Below are positions 8,533-18,170 of a DNA stretch of 51,788 bases, one piece after another. Location: assembly GCA_021846285.1 (NCBI GenBank), contig JAJZCB010000014.1, forward strand, positions 1 through 51,788. Reading direction: 5' to 3'. Every line of letters begins with the position of its first letter. The first letter of the stretch is position 1. This stretch comes from Bacillota bacterium (GTDB lineage Bacteria; Bacillota; Bacilli; Alicyclobacillales; SLC66). Position numbers and translations under genes: made by a program. The notes beneath the pieces were generated by a model. That model worked only from the letters and a program-made list of their open reading frames with translations. It had not been told where the DNA came from and searched no databases.

Positions 8533-10110
8533 CTACGAGTATTCGTTTCGCGGCTCCAACAATGGAATAAACGTAAACTCATCCACCAGGCACTTCATCC
8601 CTTCTTGGATTGGAAGATTTTCGTACTGTTGTGTTCGCCCGGAGCGCATCATGGCGCAAATCATCCGTTCCATCAGTTCTTGTCGCTTCCATGACCAGTC
8701 CGCGACAGCGTAAAGATTTTGCTGCTCTGTCGGATCATTGTGCAAGTCATGCATCTGGTGACCCTCCCCGTCGAAATACATGGTGAGTCGCCATCTGTCA
8801 CTCGTAATCAATCCTCTATGCTCAAGCCCTTGAACAAGCACATCATCCCATTCTGTGTTCAATGTTTCGTTGTCCTCACTCGTACAGGCAGCGGCGAAGG
8901 AACGACCCTCCAGCGGAGGTCTGGAACCAGCCATACCCCAATCACAGAGGGTTGGGAAAAAATCCAAGGTGCACGTCAGCCGATCTGTCACTTTCGGCAT
9001 GATACCTGTTCCACAAACGATCAGGGGAGAACGAATCCCCTTGTCATAGTGTTTTACCCCTTTGGTAATCAGTTCGTGGTCCCCTAACATTTCACCGTGA
9101 TCACTTGTAAACACCAGAATCGTATCTTCCCAAAGTCCTGTCTCATCTAACCATCGGACAATGCGGGCGATCTGATCGTCGATGAAACGTAACGAACCAT
9201 GATACAGTGCCCGCAGCTGTTTCAAGGATTGCAGATTACCAATGAGGGCATCGAACCCGTTGAAACGCTTCGAAATTTCAAGAATCGGACTTTCATAATG
9301 ACGCACCGCCGCAGGAATGGGTTCGGGCATGTCATCCGGATCGAAGATGGAATCATACGGTGCGGGCGGATCATACGGATCGTGCGGATCAACATACGAG
9401 ATCTTGCAAAGAAAAGGTACGTCGGGTTGCTCCTGCACATGATGTTGCATGAAACGCAAAGCTTCATTTGTAATGAAAGTGGTCTGATGAAGTTCTTTCG
9501 GCAAAGGAGACGGATACATGACTGCCCACGGCGAAGATGATTGCAAGGGCAGAATGATTTCTTCGCGGGCTTGGCGCCACTCGTCCCACAGATTACGGCC
9601 TTCCTCTCCATACTGTGTAATGTACGGCATGGGCCAGCACATGGCGAGCGCTGTCCGGTAATGTTCGGGATACTCTCGTTCAATCCAATCCAACCAGGAG
9701 CCCAGCTTCGGATCTTCGGTGATGACGACTTCGTCAAACCCAAGTGACCGCAAGTCCGGAGGTTCCGGTGACTGCATGGGACTGGTGTGAAACTTCCCGA
9801 ACCCTCCCGTTTTGTATCCTTCTTTCTGCAGAACATGGGCGTAAGTGGGCGCACCGTTTGCCCATGCCATGGCCCGCAGCACCAAGTTGTTATCGGTGAT
9901 GCCGTGAATCTCCGGCGACCGCCCCGTCAAAAAGGTTGCGCGGCTTGGGGCGCATAGCGGTGAACTGGCGTAGCAGCGATCGAATCGGACACCTCTGGAT
10001 GCCAGGTGGTCAATCGTCGGTGTTGAACACACCTCTCCGCCATAGCAATGGAGTTCCGCAGCTCCAAGTTGATCGACCATGATGAAGATGATATTGGGCC
10101 TACGTTCCAT
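8533..10110 (-). CDS. Type I sulfatase (Cys-type, cytoplasmic)
   Basis: A 525-residue member of the alkaline-phosphatase-fold sulfatases. SSPLCAPSRATFLTGR carries the C-x-P-S-R signature, with Cys53 the residue converted to formylglycine. Calcium and substrate ligands are visible in IIFIMVDQ, FTSDHGEMLGDH and KGVKHYDKGIRSP. The Cys rather than Ser form can be matured by a radical-SAM anSME or by oxygen-dependent FGE; an anSME gene lies at 38134-39261 of this window. There is no signal peptide, so sulfate is removed from imported sugars. ATG at 10110 follows AAGGGGATC. The gene sits between two GH78 rhamnosidases, which points to sulfated rhamnose-containing glycan as substrate (inference). 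Confidence 0.92.
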   Translation of the reverse strand: MERRPNIIFIMVDQLGAAELHCYGGEVCSTPTIDHLASRGVRFDRCYASSPLCAPSRATFLTGRSPEIHGITDNNLVLRAMAWANGAPTYAHVLQKEGYKTGGFGKFHTSPMQSPEPPDLRSLGFDEVVITEDPKLGSWLDWIEREYPEHYRTALAMCWPMPYITQYGEEGRNLWDEWRQAREEIILPLQSSSPWAVMYPSPLPKELHQTTFITNEALRFMQHHVQEQPDVPFLCKISYVDPHDPYDPPAPYDSIFDPDDMPEPIPAAVRHYESPILEISKRFNGFDALIGNLQSLKQLRALYHGSLRFIDDQIARIVRWLDETGLWEDTILVFTSDHGEMLGDHELITKGVKHYDKGIRSPLIVCGTGIMPKVTDRLTCTLDFFPTLCDWGMAGSRPPLEGRSFAAACTSEDNETLNTEWDDVLVQGLEHRGLITSDRWRLTMYFDGEGHQMHDLHNDPTEQQNLYAVADWSWKRQELMERMICAMMRSGRTQQYENLPIQEGMKCLVDEFTFIPLLEPRNEYS

Positions 10111-10188
10111 CGAACGATCCCCTTTCCTGGTATCCGTCGGTTACGCTGTCAAGCTCTATATCCCCTGGCGACAAGAGACGCCATCCGT

Positions 10189-12921
10189 TCATACCGACTG
10201 CCGCGCATCCTCGGAGTTGACTGCAAACTGGTACTTGCCGGATCCGAAGCGGAATGACGCACGCCCCGAGTTCCATCCCAAATATTCGATCTCCTCGCCG
10301 TCGATGACATTCTTGCCGCTCTCGGCAATGTTCCCAACCTGTTGCCGCGCAACAGGGAATCTCAGCGTCGCGGTCGTATTGGCCGGAATTGTTAGATTCA
10401 GAACAAACTGTCCGGTCTCTCCATCCTTTTCCCACTGGCTCACAATCTCTCCATAGGCAGACCTGTAGCTGGCTTTGCAGTACCCCAGGGATCCTCCCGG
10501 GTGAGGGGACACCACAATGTGGCGGAACCCTGGCGCGTCCGGGTCCGCCTCAATCCCCGCCATGAATCGAAACATCCATTCACCGACAGACCCGAGCGAG
10601 TAGTGATTAAACGAATTCATGCCAGGGTTCTGGAATCCATACTTCTCGGTCCAGCCGTCCCACCGTTCCCAGATGGTGGTCGCCCCGTTCAACACGGAAT
10701 ACAGCCAGGAGGGATAGCTCTTCTGCTCGAGGAGTCTATAGGCCATGTCGTCACATCCAAATCGGCTCAAGACCGGAAGCAGATAACTCACGCCGAGAAA
10801 TCCGGTGGAGAGATGGTCGCCTCTTTCCTGGATGTTGCGCAACAAATGCGCCAGCGCCAGCGCCTGCCCTCCAACGTCCAGCAGACCCACGTGCAGAGCC
10901 AGAAGATATCCCGTCTGAGTGTCTCCCAGGATCGTTCCATCATCTTGCACATACGACTGACGAAACGCCCGTCGGTTCCGTTCAAACATCTCACTGTACC
11001 TTGCGGCGTCAGCTATTTCCCCCAAAATGCCGGCGATTGTGGCAAACAGCTTGACACTGTAAGCGAAATAAGCGGTGGCGACGATCTCCTTCGGCGTGTC
11101 TGCGTCGATCGACAACCAGTCGCCGTAGTTGACCAGATATGCCTCTCGTATCCCATCCTTGCTCGTGCGGTCCAAATGACCGATCCACCGCTTCATCCCC
11201 CCATAGTGGCGCCGGAGAAGGCGGACATCCCCGTACATCAGGTAGAGGGTCCAGGGCACGATGACCCCTGCATCTCCCCATCCCGGGTTGGAGTCATCAA
11301 AACAGAACCCCATTTTCCGGTGCCATTCGACAAAATCGACGTCGGGCGCGATGTCGTTGTACGCGCCATTGGACAGTTGCGCGTCGGCCATATCTCCCAT
11401 CCACTTGGCAAAGAAACGCGATACATCCATATTGTAAGAGGCCGTGCGAACGAATACCTGGGCGTCTCCCGCCCAACCGAGTCTTTCATCGCGGTTAGGA
11501 CAATCCGTCGGAACGCTCAGAAAATTCCCTCGCTGTCCCCAGAGGGTGTTTTGCCACAGGCGATTGATCAAGGGGTCATCTGTTTCCATGGTTCCGGAAG
11601 AAGGTGTGTCCGAATGCGCCACAACCGCCCGAACATCATCCGGGAGCGGGGTGTGAGTCAATCCTGACACCTCCGCGTACCGAAAGCCATGAAACGTAAA
11701 ATGCGGCTCGAAAGTCTCCGCATTCCCATGCCCGCCCGCCACATAGATATCGATCGGCTTAGCTCCGCGCAAGTTCTCCGTGTACAGAGTGCCGTCCGGA
11801 TTCAACATCTCACCGTGACGCACCTCGACGCGCGTACCTCGAGATTCGATCAGCCGAAGGCGGATGTGGCCAGAGATGTTCTGACCAAAATCCAGGATAT
11901 ACGCATGTTCGGCGATGCGGTTGACGCTGATGGGAGCGAGCTCCTCGGTCGGGCGCACCGGCGGATCCACCTGAGGTGCGAGCATTCCGGTATATGGTTC
12001 TCGTACGTGCGCCGGACGCCATTCTCCTTCGTCACATGATGCCAGAGACCACTGCGCGAGTTCGCAAGTGGCGTCATACAATTCGCCCATCATGATGTCC
12101 GAATACTGTATCGGTCCGACCGACCATTTCCAGGTATCGTCGCTCTTCACGATTTCCTGCGTTCCATCGATATACTCGATACACAGTTGAAGCAGCAAGG
12201 CGGGGTATTGCCCATAGTACCGTTCCCATGCCCATCCAACGTGACCAGCAAACCATCCGGTGCCTAGGATAGCCCCGATGGCGTGGTGTCCCGGTTTCAT
12301 GGAGGACGTGACGTCGTAGGTCTGCGTCTGCACTTTTGTCCGGTAGTCCGTCCACCCCGGAGCTAACCTGTCTTGGCCGACGCGGTGACCGTCCAAGTGC
12401 AATTCGTAAACACCAAGCGCGGTAGCATATAGGAAAGCGCGCGCAACTGGCTGGCTCACCGTGAACGCCTTGCGAAAATAGGGACTCGCTTGCAACGTTG
12501 GATGCGCATCCCCGTAGGGAAGAGGTGTTCCGGCGTCAATCCATTGACCTTCCCAATCCTGCCTTTCCAGCAATCCCATCGACCACAAGGCCGCGTCACT
12601 CCATTCGCTGCAAGTGCCTCGTTCGTCCCAGACAGCGACTTTCCAGTGACAAACCGTTCCAGAGCGCAGCGGCGCCCCCGCATACTCGACGTGCACACTT
12701 TGGTCGGACGCTACTCTGCCGCTGTCCCACAGATTCCCTTCGTCACGCTCCAACAGTCTCCGATCCGATGACACCAGCACCCGCCAAGCGGTCTGTCTGA
12801 CCCCGCGCCGCGCCGCATCAACAGGTTCAATCTGCCAACCAAACCTGGGAATCCGCTCACCTATGCCGAGCGGATTGACGGCTCCCTCTGTAGTCAGGCG
12901 TTTTACGATGATGGTTTGCAC
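10189..12921 (-). CDS. GH78 alpha-L-rhamnosidase (second of two)
   Basis: A 910-residue paralogue of the other GH78 enzyme of this locus. It shares NPLGIGERIPRFGWQ at the N-terminus, ATALGVYELHLDGHRVG, the catalytic PTDCPNRDERLGWAGDAQ block, GATTIWERWDG and SFNHYSLGSVGEWMF. It has inserts relative to its neighbour, for example around the VDFVEWHRKMGF segment. The start is best placed at GTG 12921, because GGAGG lies 7-11 bases before it, and an in-frame TTG at 12936 overlaps that ribosome site. No signal peptide. It lies 33 bases after GH172 and 78 bases before the sulfatase. The two enzymes probably attack different rhamnosidic linkages or different positions (inference). Confidence 0.93.
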   Translation of the reverse strand: MQTIIVKRLTTEGAVNPLGIGERIPRFGWQIEPVDAARRGVRQTAWRVLVSSDRRLLERDEGNLWDSGRVASDQSVHVEYAGAPLRSGTVCHWKVAVWDERGTCSEWSDAALWSMGLLERQDWEGQWIDAGTPLPYGDAHPTLQASPYFRKAFTVSQPVARAFLYATALGVYELHLDGHRVGQDRLAPGWTDYRTKVQTQTYDVTSSMKPGHHAIGAILGTGWFAGHVGWAWERYYGQYPALLLQLCIEYIDGTQEIVKSDDTWKWSVGPIQYSDIMMGELYDATCELAQWSLASCDEGEWRPAHVREPYTGMLAPQVDPPVRPTEELAPISVNRIAEHAYILDFGQNISGHIRLRLIESRGTRVEVRHGEMLNPDGTLYTENLRGAKPIDIYVAGGHGNAETFEPHFTFHGFRYAEVSGLTHTPLPDDVRAVVAHSDTPSSGTMETDDPLINRLWQNTLWGQRGNFLSVPTDCPNRDERLGWAGDAQVFVRTASYNMDVSRFFAKWMGDMADAQLSNGAYNDIAPDVDFVEWHRKMGFCFDDSNPGWGDAGVIVPWTLYLMYGDVRLLRRHYGGMKRWIGHLDRTSKDGIREAYLVNYGDWLSIDADTPKEIVATAYFAYSVKLFATIAGILGEIADAARYSEMFERNRRAFRQSYVQDDGTILGDTQTGYLLALHVGLLDVGGQALALAHLLRNIQERGDHLSTGFLGVSYLLPVLSRFGCDDMAYRLLEQKSYPSWLYSVLNGATTIWERWDGWTEKYGFQNPGMNSFNHYSLGSVGEWMFRFMAGIEADPDAPGFRHIVVSPHPGGSLGYCKASYRSAYGEIVSQWEKDGETGQFVLNLTIPANTTATLRFPVARQQVGNIAESGKNVIDGEEIEYLGWNSGRASFRFGSGKYQFAVNSEDARQSV

Positions 12922-12954
12922 GTTCGCAACCTCCAAAACTCAAGAAGATAAACT

Positions 12955-14052
12955 TCAGGCCATTTTCAGACCATCGACGTCCGGCAGTTCGGGAAACGGA
13001 GCGGTTGGAAGCGACTGATACCAGTACGCCACGGTTGCCATGTCATCCTGGCGGGGAAGATATCGCAATTCCGGGAGCAGTCCCAGGTCCTGCACCGTAA
13101 CCTTGATATCTTGACTGAATCGAATGGGGTCCATCACATGCCATCGATACATCGAGAACCACTCCTGTGCGGAGTTATGTTCGCGTTCTCTTCGGAACGT
13201 GTGCATGCCAGTAAACGGGGTGGAATAGGGGATCATAGACCCGTTCACGCCCCAGCAGTAGGCTCCGCCAAAATAATCTTCTGTACCGGTGCCGCAGATG
13301 GACGGATATTCATCGCCGTCAATGAAGAACTTCATTTCCCCTTCACCCCACCAACAGTCCGATCCGTTCAATCCGGCCAGCATCGCCGTGCCCACATAGT
13401 GTCCTCGCCCCGCCACTCCGTCCAGGATGACGTGATCTCCCATGTAGGCAACCGGATTGGTTCTCCGAAACTGGGCGTGAAAGTATCCAATGTCCTCCGC
13501 AATGTCCGTGAGCGTATAGTTGACCTGATAAAATAACGTTTTTTCGTTCTCGCTCCGATTCTCAATTTCCATCACACACTTGCGACGAAACGGCATGTTC
13601 CAATAGCAATTCAAACCGTGATTGGGATTCACTGTGACCGGCCAGGAAGTCAGTTGAACGAACGTGTTGGACGACGCCATGGGATCAAAATCGCTCCATC
13701 CATACGCGAAGAAGTCACTCAGTGGACATTCCACCGACGGGACATCCTGATTATCCCAGTATATCCGCAGGATCAGGTTGCGGTCGACGTTGCCTGTGAA
13801 CCACATGCTCTGGATCGCGCCCGGTCCGTCAATCGCCGCCAATCGAAAGATTTGGCCAGCGCCAATCGCAACGCTCGGGGATATTTTCCATCCCTTTCCC
13901 AGATCGCGTGCAAACTCCGCTCCGGTGCCGGTCACAGCGAGTCCGCCCAGACCAGGTTCCCCCGAGAAATTCTCCGCCGAAATGGAACGTGACTTTGCAC
14001 TCGACAATAGCGGCAGCGTGCCCAGATGCAGCCCCAATCCATTAAACTCCAA
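12955..14052 (-). CDS. GH172 (DUF2961) family glycoside hydrolase
   Basis: A 365-residue protein with the hallmark run of the DUF2961/GH172 family: WWGEGEMKFFIDGDEYP followed by ICGTGTEDYFGGAYCWG, plus SMWFTG and RIYWDNQDVPSVE near the N-terminus. Characterised members act as alpha-D-arabinofuranosidases, difructose-dianhydride synthases or hydrolases, and related exo-enzymes; glutamates in the GEGE region are central to the active site. The start is a TTG at 14052 with GGAGG nine bases upstream. No signal peptide, so it belongs to the cytoplasmic part of the pathway. It lies 45 bases after the ADP-ribosylglycohydrolase-like gene. Which furanoside it cleaves here is unknown; together with GH127 it hints at arabinofuranose or another furanose in the substrate (inference). 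Confidence 0.88.
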   Translation of the reverse strand: MEFNGLGLHLGTLPLLSSAKSRSISAENFSGEPGLGGLAVTGTGAEFARDLGKGWKISPSVAIGAGQIFRLAAIDGPGAIQSMWFTGNVDRNLILRIYWDNQDVPSVECPLSDFFAYGWSDFDPMASSNTFVQLTSWPVTVNPNHGLNCYWNMPFRRKCVMEIENRSENEKTLFYQVNYTLTDIAEDIGYFHAQFRRTNPVAYMGDHVILDGVAGRGHYVGTAMLAGLNGSDCWWGEGEMKFFIDGDEYPSICGTGTEDYFGGAYCWGVNGSMIPYSTPFTGMHTFRREREHNSAQEWFSMYRWHVMDPIRFSQDIKVTVQDLGLLPELRYLPRQDDMATVAYWYQSLPTAPFPELPDVDGLKMA

Positions 14053-14097
14053 GTGATCACACCTCCGGTCTAAATGTCTGTCCCGCGTGCAACGAGA

Positions 14098-15969
14098 TCA
14101 CGAGACAAATAGAATGTCGGTCAGGTAGTGGAAGTGCGCCACCTTTGTGCTTTGTTCCGGAGCCACCCACAGCACCTGGACCTCTGGCGCGTGGTCGACA
14201 TTTTGACAAGCAATTTCCAGGGTGTGCCTCTCCCGCGTCATGCGAAACTCCACCGTCTTCTCCGCGATGGAACGATGGTATGCCGGCATGAAGTCGGTGA
14301 TGTCACTGTGTCTGAACAGTTCCCGTCCATCCAGACACACGCGCGTAGGAGACGAGGTCGCCACAATCAGACGCACCTCCCGGTTTTCTGGGTTCCAGAC
14401 CGTAGCCGATGCCCGGTATTCACCCGGAACATCCGGCAAATAGTCGGAGAAACGAATATTTCCGTTTGGAAGGGACACCTGAACGGAGGCACTGTCAGCG
14501 GGACCCTGAAGTGTCCACACCATTCGGGGCAGAAGCACGAACGAGATATAATCCTCACCCCAAACAGACTCATCTACCAAACGTTCGACGCGCAGCTCCA
14601 ACCGATACCATTTTTGTGGAGCGCCATCCGCCCGCACAACTGCGGTCCATTGCATCGAGGAAAAGGCGGCAATGTTACACACCACCTCGTCCGATGCGGA
14701 CCAGCCCTCGGGTGTTTCGATCAATATTTTCCCTTGCCAAGCACAGGATAGGTTGTTTTGTAATCGGATTACGACACTTTTTTCTTCACCGATGCCGATG
14801 ACCGGTCCTTCCTGTCCATAGTTCATCGTCACCAGCAATCCCGATTCTGTCGCCGTTCCATTTGGGATAACAAATGTGTTTTCCAAGAGCGCCCCGGCAC
14901 GGACAGCACCGGCCTTGTTCGTACCAGATACCAGCAGTGTCGCCGCGGTCTCATCCTGTTGCGGGGCGCTTGATTCCAATGCGATGGGAACCCCGTTCAC
15001 ACGCCAGACCTCCTTGCCCGCTTGGATAACCCGCAGTGTCAACTCACGCAGATTCTCCGGCGGCGCGAATCCAGTGATGGTGGTACTCATGACGATCCTG
15101 TCTCCGATGGGCGTCGTCCACCGTTTGGGAATCGCTTCTGTTCCCCCCAGGATTCCAAGCAGCGCTGCAAGCGTCCCGGCGGTGCAATCGGTGTCATATC
15201 CACAGTTCACCGCCTTGAGCAGCGAGTCGGTGAAATCCTCTCCGTACAACCAGCCCAGCATCGTAAAGGCGATATTTTGGGGTGCATCCGTAAAATTGGA
15301 TCGCCCGTGCTTTGTCAAAATCGATTCTCGCGCCTGCCTCCATTCCACGCCCTGCTGATACCAACAGACGAGATCTCGCACGGCAAGGGCCACCCGGCTG
15401 CTCGTTGGCAGATACGAAAGGCCCAGTTCAATCAGTTCCAGCGGATCGGACATGACAAACGCGGCACTTTCCACAACTGAAAGGAATACTTCGCCCCAGG
15501 CGCCCTCGCCTCCGGCATGATCCACGGATGCGTCCAGTTGAGCGTAGTGAGCTGCCAATTCCGGCATGCCAGGCGCAATCATCGCCCAGATCTCCGACCG
15601 AATCGGCGCTCCCATACAGTCAATAAACGGATTGCCAAACCACCCTGAGATGGGAGGAAGCAAACCACACCGGAGATTGGTCAACGCAAACCCGTACTCA
15701 TCGTATGGGAAAAATACATGCTCCAACCATTCCTGTCCCAATTGAACAACAGACAAGCGCGGTCCGTACTGCTCCAGGGCATGCAGAGACACCAGTTGCA
15801 AATCCAGGTCATCGTTTTCAGCCGGACCATCCGGCAGGTCCAGGTAACCGCTCAGCGTCAACAGTTGTTTTGTTCCTTCAACCGGGGTTCCAAGCGTTCC
15901 GCCAATATTCTTGCCCATCCACCCCGCGTACACGCGGTCGTAGTACTTGTCTGCCTCTAGCCTTACCAT
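14098..15969 (-). CDS. ADP-ribosylglycohydrolase-family protein with C-terminal beta domain
   Basis: Residues 1-310 form an ADP-ribosylglycohydrolase (ARH/DraG) type helical domain: YAGWMGKNIGGTLGTPVEG, ENDDLDLQL as first metal motif, and CGYDTDCTAGTLAALLG as second metal motif. Residues 310-623 are beta-rich with no family recognised and look like carbohydrate-binding or sandwich modules. Classic DraG proteins are about 300 residues, so this is a long subfamily. In Firmicutes such proteins recur beside glycan-degradation genes, and here it is embedded between GH5 and GH172 in the same transcript direction. That suggests it may hydrolyse an N- or O-glycoside of the glycan rather than ADP-ribose (inference). 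ATG at 15969 follows GAGGAG ten bases upstream. No signal peptide. Confidence 0.8.
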   Translation of the reverse strand: MVRLEADKYYDRVYAGWMGKNIGGTLGTPVEGTKQLLTLSGYLDLPDGPAENDDLDLQLVSLHALEQYGPRLSVVQLGQEWLEHVFFPYDEYGFALTNLRCGLLPPISGWFGNPFIDCMGAPIRSEIWAMIAPGMPELAAHYAQLDASVDHAGGEGAWGEVFLSVVESAAFVMSDPLELIELGLSYLPTSSRVALAVRDLVCWYQQGVEWRQARESILTKHGRSNFTDAPQNIAFTMLGWLYGEDFTDSLLKAVNCGYDTDCTAGTLAALLGILGGTEAIPKRWTTPIGDRIVMSTTITGFAPPENLRELTLRVIQAGKEVWRVNGVPIALESSAPQQDETAATLLVSGTNKAGAVRAGALLENTFVIPNGTATESGLLVTMNYGQEGPVIGIGEEKSVVIRLQNNLSCAWQGKILIETPEGWSASDEVVCNIAAFSSMQWTAVVRADGAPQKWYRLELRVERLVDESVWGEDYISFVLLPRMVWTLQGPADSASVQVSLPNGNIRFSDYLPDVPGEYRASATVWNPENREVRLIVATSSPTRVCLDGRELFRHSDITDFMPAYHRSIAEKTVEFRMTRERHTLEIACQNVDHAPEVQVLWVAPEQSTKVAHFHYLTDILFVS

Positions 15970-16121
15970 CTAAAGCACACTCCTCAAGTTGAACGACGCA
16001 TCGCACGTTCTCTCAATGATAGAAGGGCCAGACGGGCGTCAAGACTGCTGGCGCCCCTCTGTTTTACGATGGCCCTGCAAGGGCCTGTGTCCACGTGCCG
16101 ACGTGTGATCGTCCCTTTGCC
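15970..16121. other. Intergenic gap with hairpins inside the glycan operon
   Basis: This 152-base gap between GH5 and the ADP-ribosylglycohydrolase gene has no coding potential recognised. It contains a perfect small hairpin at 16071-16085 (GGCCCT, 3-base loop, AGGGCC) and a second imperfect GC-rich inverted repeat at about 16034-16057. Neither is followed by a T-run in the minus direction, so these look more like mRNA processing or stabilising structures than a strong terminator. No clear promoter was seen. Confidence 0.35.
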
Positions 16122-18059
16122 TCAGGAGGACGGTACGACGGTAATGTTGACCGCATCAGCAGGCTCGAGCGTGCCTGACTCATTGAACATTCGATATCCA
16201 ATGGTATAAGTTCCAGGCTGGGTCAATTGGATTCCGGACGCGGGCATCTGAAGCCACTTCCAGTTCTCTCCATAGCCGATAGGGGTCTCAGTCCACACGT
16301 CGTTCGGCGAAACAATGTGATACTCACCGCCAATGCCAGATCCCTGCAATTGAAGGGTAACCGGCGCTGTGTACGTCGTTTGGTCGCTCGCAGGACGCCC
16401 ATTTACAAGCAGTTGCGTGTGACTCCCATGAACCTTCCTGATCGCCCCGAGGTCCGTCAACTGAACATTTTCAACGGCATACTGAGCGGCAGAGGGAGAC
16501 TCAAATCGCAAAATCAGGTCATCGGCGCCCGGCGTTGGCACGAAAGTGTACTGAAGAGTTTCAAATTGACCATTCGTGCCGTAAACTGTGTTCAGGACCG
16601 TGCTGCCCGCATACCCGGAATATGTCGTGATATTCCGGAAGTACGGTGTGACGGCGCCCTGGTTCACTTGTATCGACAGCTGCACACGGTAGGCGTGGGT
16701 TTGCGCCACGGGCAACCAGGAAGATGCTAGGCCCAGTCCGCCCTGCGTTTGAGTGACCGACTCGACGTTCGTGCCGTTTTGGTTCGTGGTGGTAACCGTG
16801 GCGCTAGGTGGCGCAAACCAGCCATCCGCCACGCCGCCGTTGTTGCTGTCGAGTGAGAAATTGCCGTTGAGTGCGAGATTGATGCTAGATGGCGAACCGA
16901 TGTTGTCCTTCGGCGCAAATGTGTTATCTTGCATCGCTGCCTGCAAAACCAACTGGCGGTCGGTTGGATCCACTGCCTTGCCCGCCGCCGCGGCATTTGC
17001 GTCGCTCGTCATTTGGGCATTCATGACGGGACCCCAAATGTCGGATCGCAGCGACAAGTAGGTCCAACTCCAACCCAGTTGTTTAAACAGCGTCGTGGCG
17101 TCGCTCATCCACTGAGCCGCCCCGGGCGCCCAGCGCAACACACCAAACTCCCCTACGTAGATGGGAACATGGTATTTCTGTTGAAAACTGATCACTGGCT
17201 GGAGATCGGCCCGCATCTGTTGGATGTTCCATTGCTGTCCATTGACCGGGCCGGGATAGCGGATTTCACCTGGCCAGCTGGTGGTGATGGGGCTCTTATT
17301 GTACACGCTGAATCCCTGTTCCGTGTAGGTCTGGGGATCATAAAAGTGGAGACTGTAGATCACATGTGGGTCTTGGATCAAAGGAACGTTCCCGTTGCCA
17401 AACGACGACGCTTGGTCCCACGGCGTCGCCTCCACAATGACAGGAGTGGTCGGGTCCAGTTTTCGGACCGCCGCCACCACTTGCGGGGCCCATTGGAGGT
17501 AGGTCGTGGACGCAATGCTGGCGCCGCTGCTGTTGGTCGTGGTCGGCTCGTTCAAAATGTCGTATCCCCAGATGTGCGAACGAACAGGAGCGAGCTCAGT
17601 GATGATCTGCTGCCATTCGCTGATCCATACGTTCAGGTTGTTCGGATTGTTCCAAAAAGAGCTTGTGATCACTTGCCCTGCGGATGTATTGTGCAAATCG
17701 ATGACCGCGTACATGCCATCCTTGGCGACCTCGCTCATCAGCAGTTTGACTCGGTCTAGGTTGGCTGTGAAAGCAGACGTGAGCGGAAGATTCGAACTGG
17801 TGCCACCGGTCGACGTCAGATACGGATTGATGACAAGACGCACCAAGTTGGCATGGTACAGCTTCCGCATCTGGTTGATTTCATTTGGATTGCCCATTTG
17901 CCCCACGTTGAACCCGCGGCCAATCGGCGGATTGAACGCCGCGCTCTGTCCATGTCCGCCCTGGGAGTCGGCCTGAGCGGTATTCATGGTGAAAGGCAAG
18001 CCGACGACGCCCAGCAGCAGCGCCATCGCCATAGCCATTCGCTTAAGACGACGAATCAC
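16122..18059 (-). CDS. Secreted GH5 endo-glycanase with C-terminal binding-type domains
   Basis: The GTG at 18059 with AAGGAG eight bases upstream gives a 645-residue precursor starting VIRRLKRMAMAMALLLG, a classical signal peptide ending near NTAQA. Residues about 40-370 are a GH5 barrel: RGFNVGQMG, YDILNEPTTTN with the acid/base Glu171, HFYDP, and VGEFGVLRW with the nucleophile Glu304. Residues about 380-540 (starting NLALNGNFSLDSNNGG) look like a CBM4/9-type jelly roll, and the final about 90 residues like an Ig-like or Y-type module. GH5 includes cellulases and beta-mannanases; the subfamily is not resolvable by eye. It is the only secreted glycosidase of the locus, so it is the likely endo-enzyme that releases oligosaccharides for import. 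It lies 111 bases after the SGNH gene. Confidence 0.88.
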   Translation of the reverse strand: MIRRLKRMAMAMALLLGVVGLPFTMNTAQADSQGGHGQSAAFNPPIGRGFNVGQMGNPNEINQMRKLYHANLVRLVINPYLTSTGGTSSNLPLTSAFTANLDRVKLLMSEVAKDGMYAVIDLHNTSAGQVITSSFWNNPNNLNVWISEWQQIITELAPVRSHIWGYDILNEPTTTNSSGASIASTTYLQWAPQVVAAVRKLDPTTPVIVEATPWDQASSFGNGNVPLIQDPHVIYSLHFYDPQTYTEQGFSVYNKSPITTSWPGEIRYPGPVNGQQWNIQQMRADLQPVISFQQKYHVPIYVGEFGVLRWAPGAAQWMSDATTLFKQLGWSWTYLSLRSDIWGPVMNAQMTSDANAAAAGKAVDPTDRQLVLQAAMQDNTFAPKDNIGSPSSINLALNGNFSLDSNNGGVADGWFAPPSATVTTTNQNGTNVESVTQTQGGLGLASSWLPVAQTHAYRVQLSIQVNQGAVTPYFRNITTYSGYAGSTVLNTVYGTNGQFETLQYTFVPTPGADDLILRFESPSAAQYAVENVQLTDLGAIRKVHGSHTQLLVNGRPASDQTTYTAPVTLQLQGSGIGGEYHIVSPNDVWTETPIGYGENWKWLQMPASGIQLTQPGTYTIGYRMFNESGTLEPADAVNITVVPSS

Positions 18060-18170
18060 CTGAATCACTCCTTTTTTATAGAATGTGAACTCCCGTCCGT
18101 ATAGTGCCGTGTCGATCACGCCATGTCGCTCACCCCCCTGGTCACAGAGCGTGAGATGCAAGCTCACACC

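Noticed and set aside
10501-11667. 388-codon open frame on the plus strand
   Set aside because: It lies opposite a clear GH78 gene, has no recognisable domain, and its composition (Arg/His/Pro-rich) is that of an antisense shadow.
16929-17759. 276-codon plus-strand open frame
   Set aside because: Antisense of the GH5 gene, whose catalytic motifs are unambiguous.
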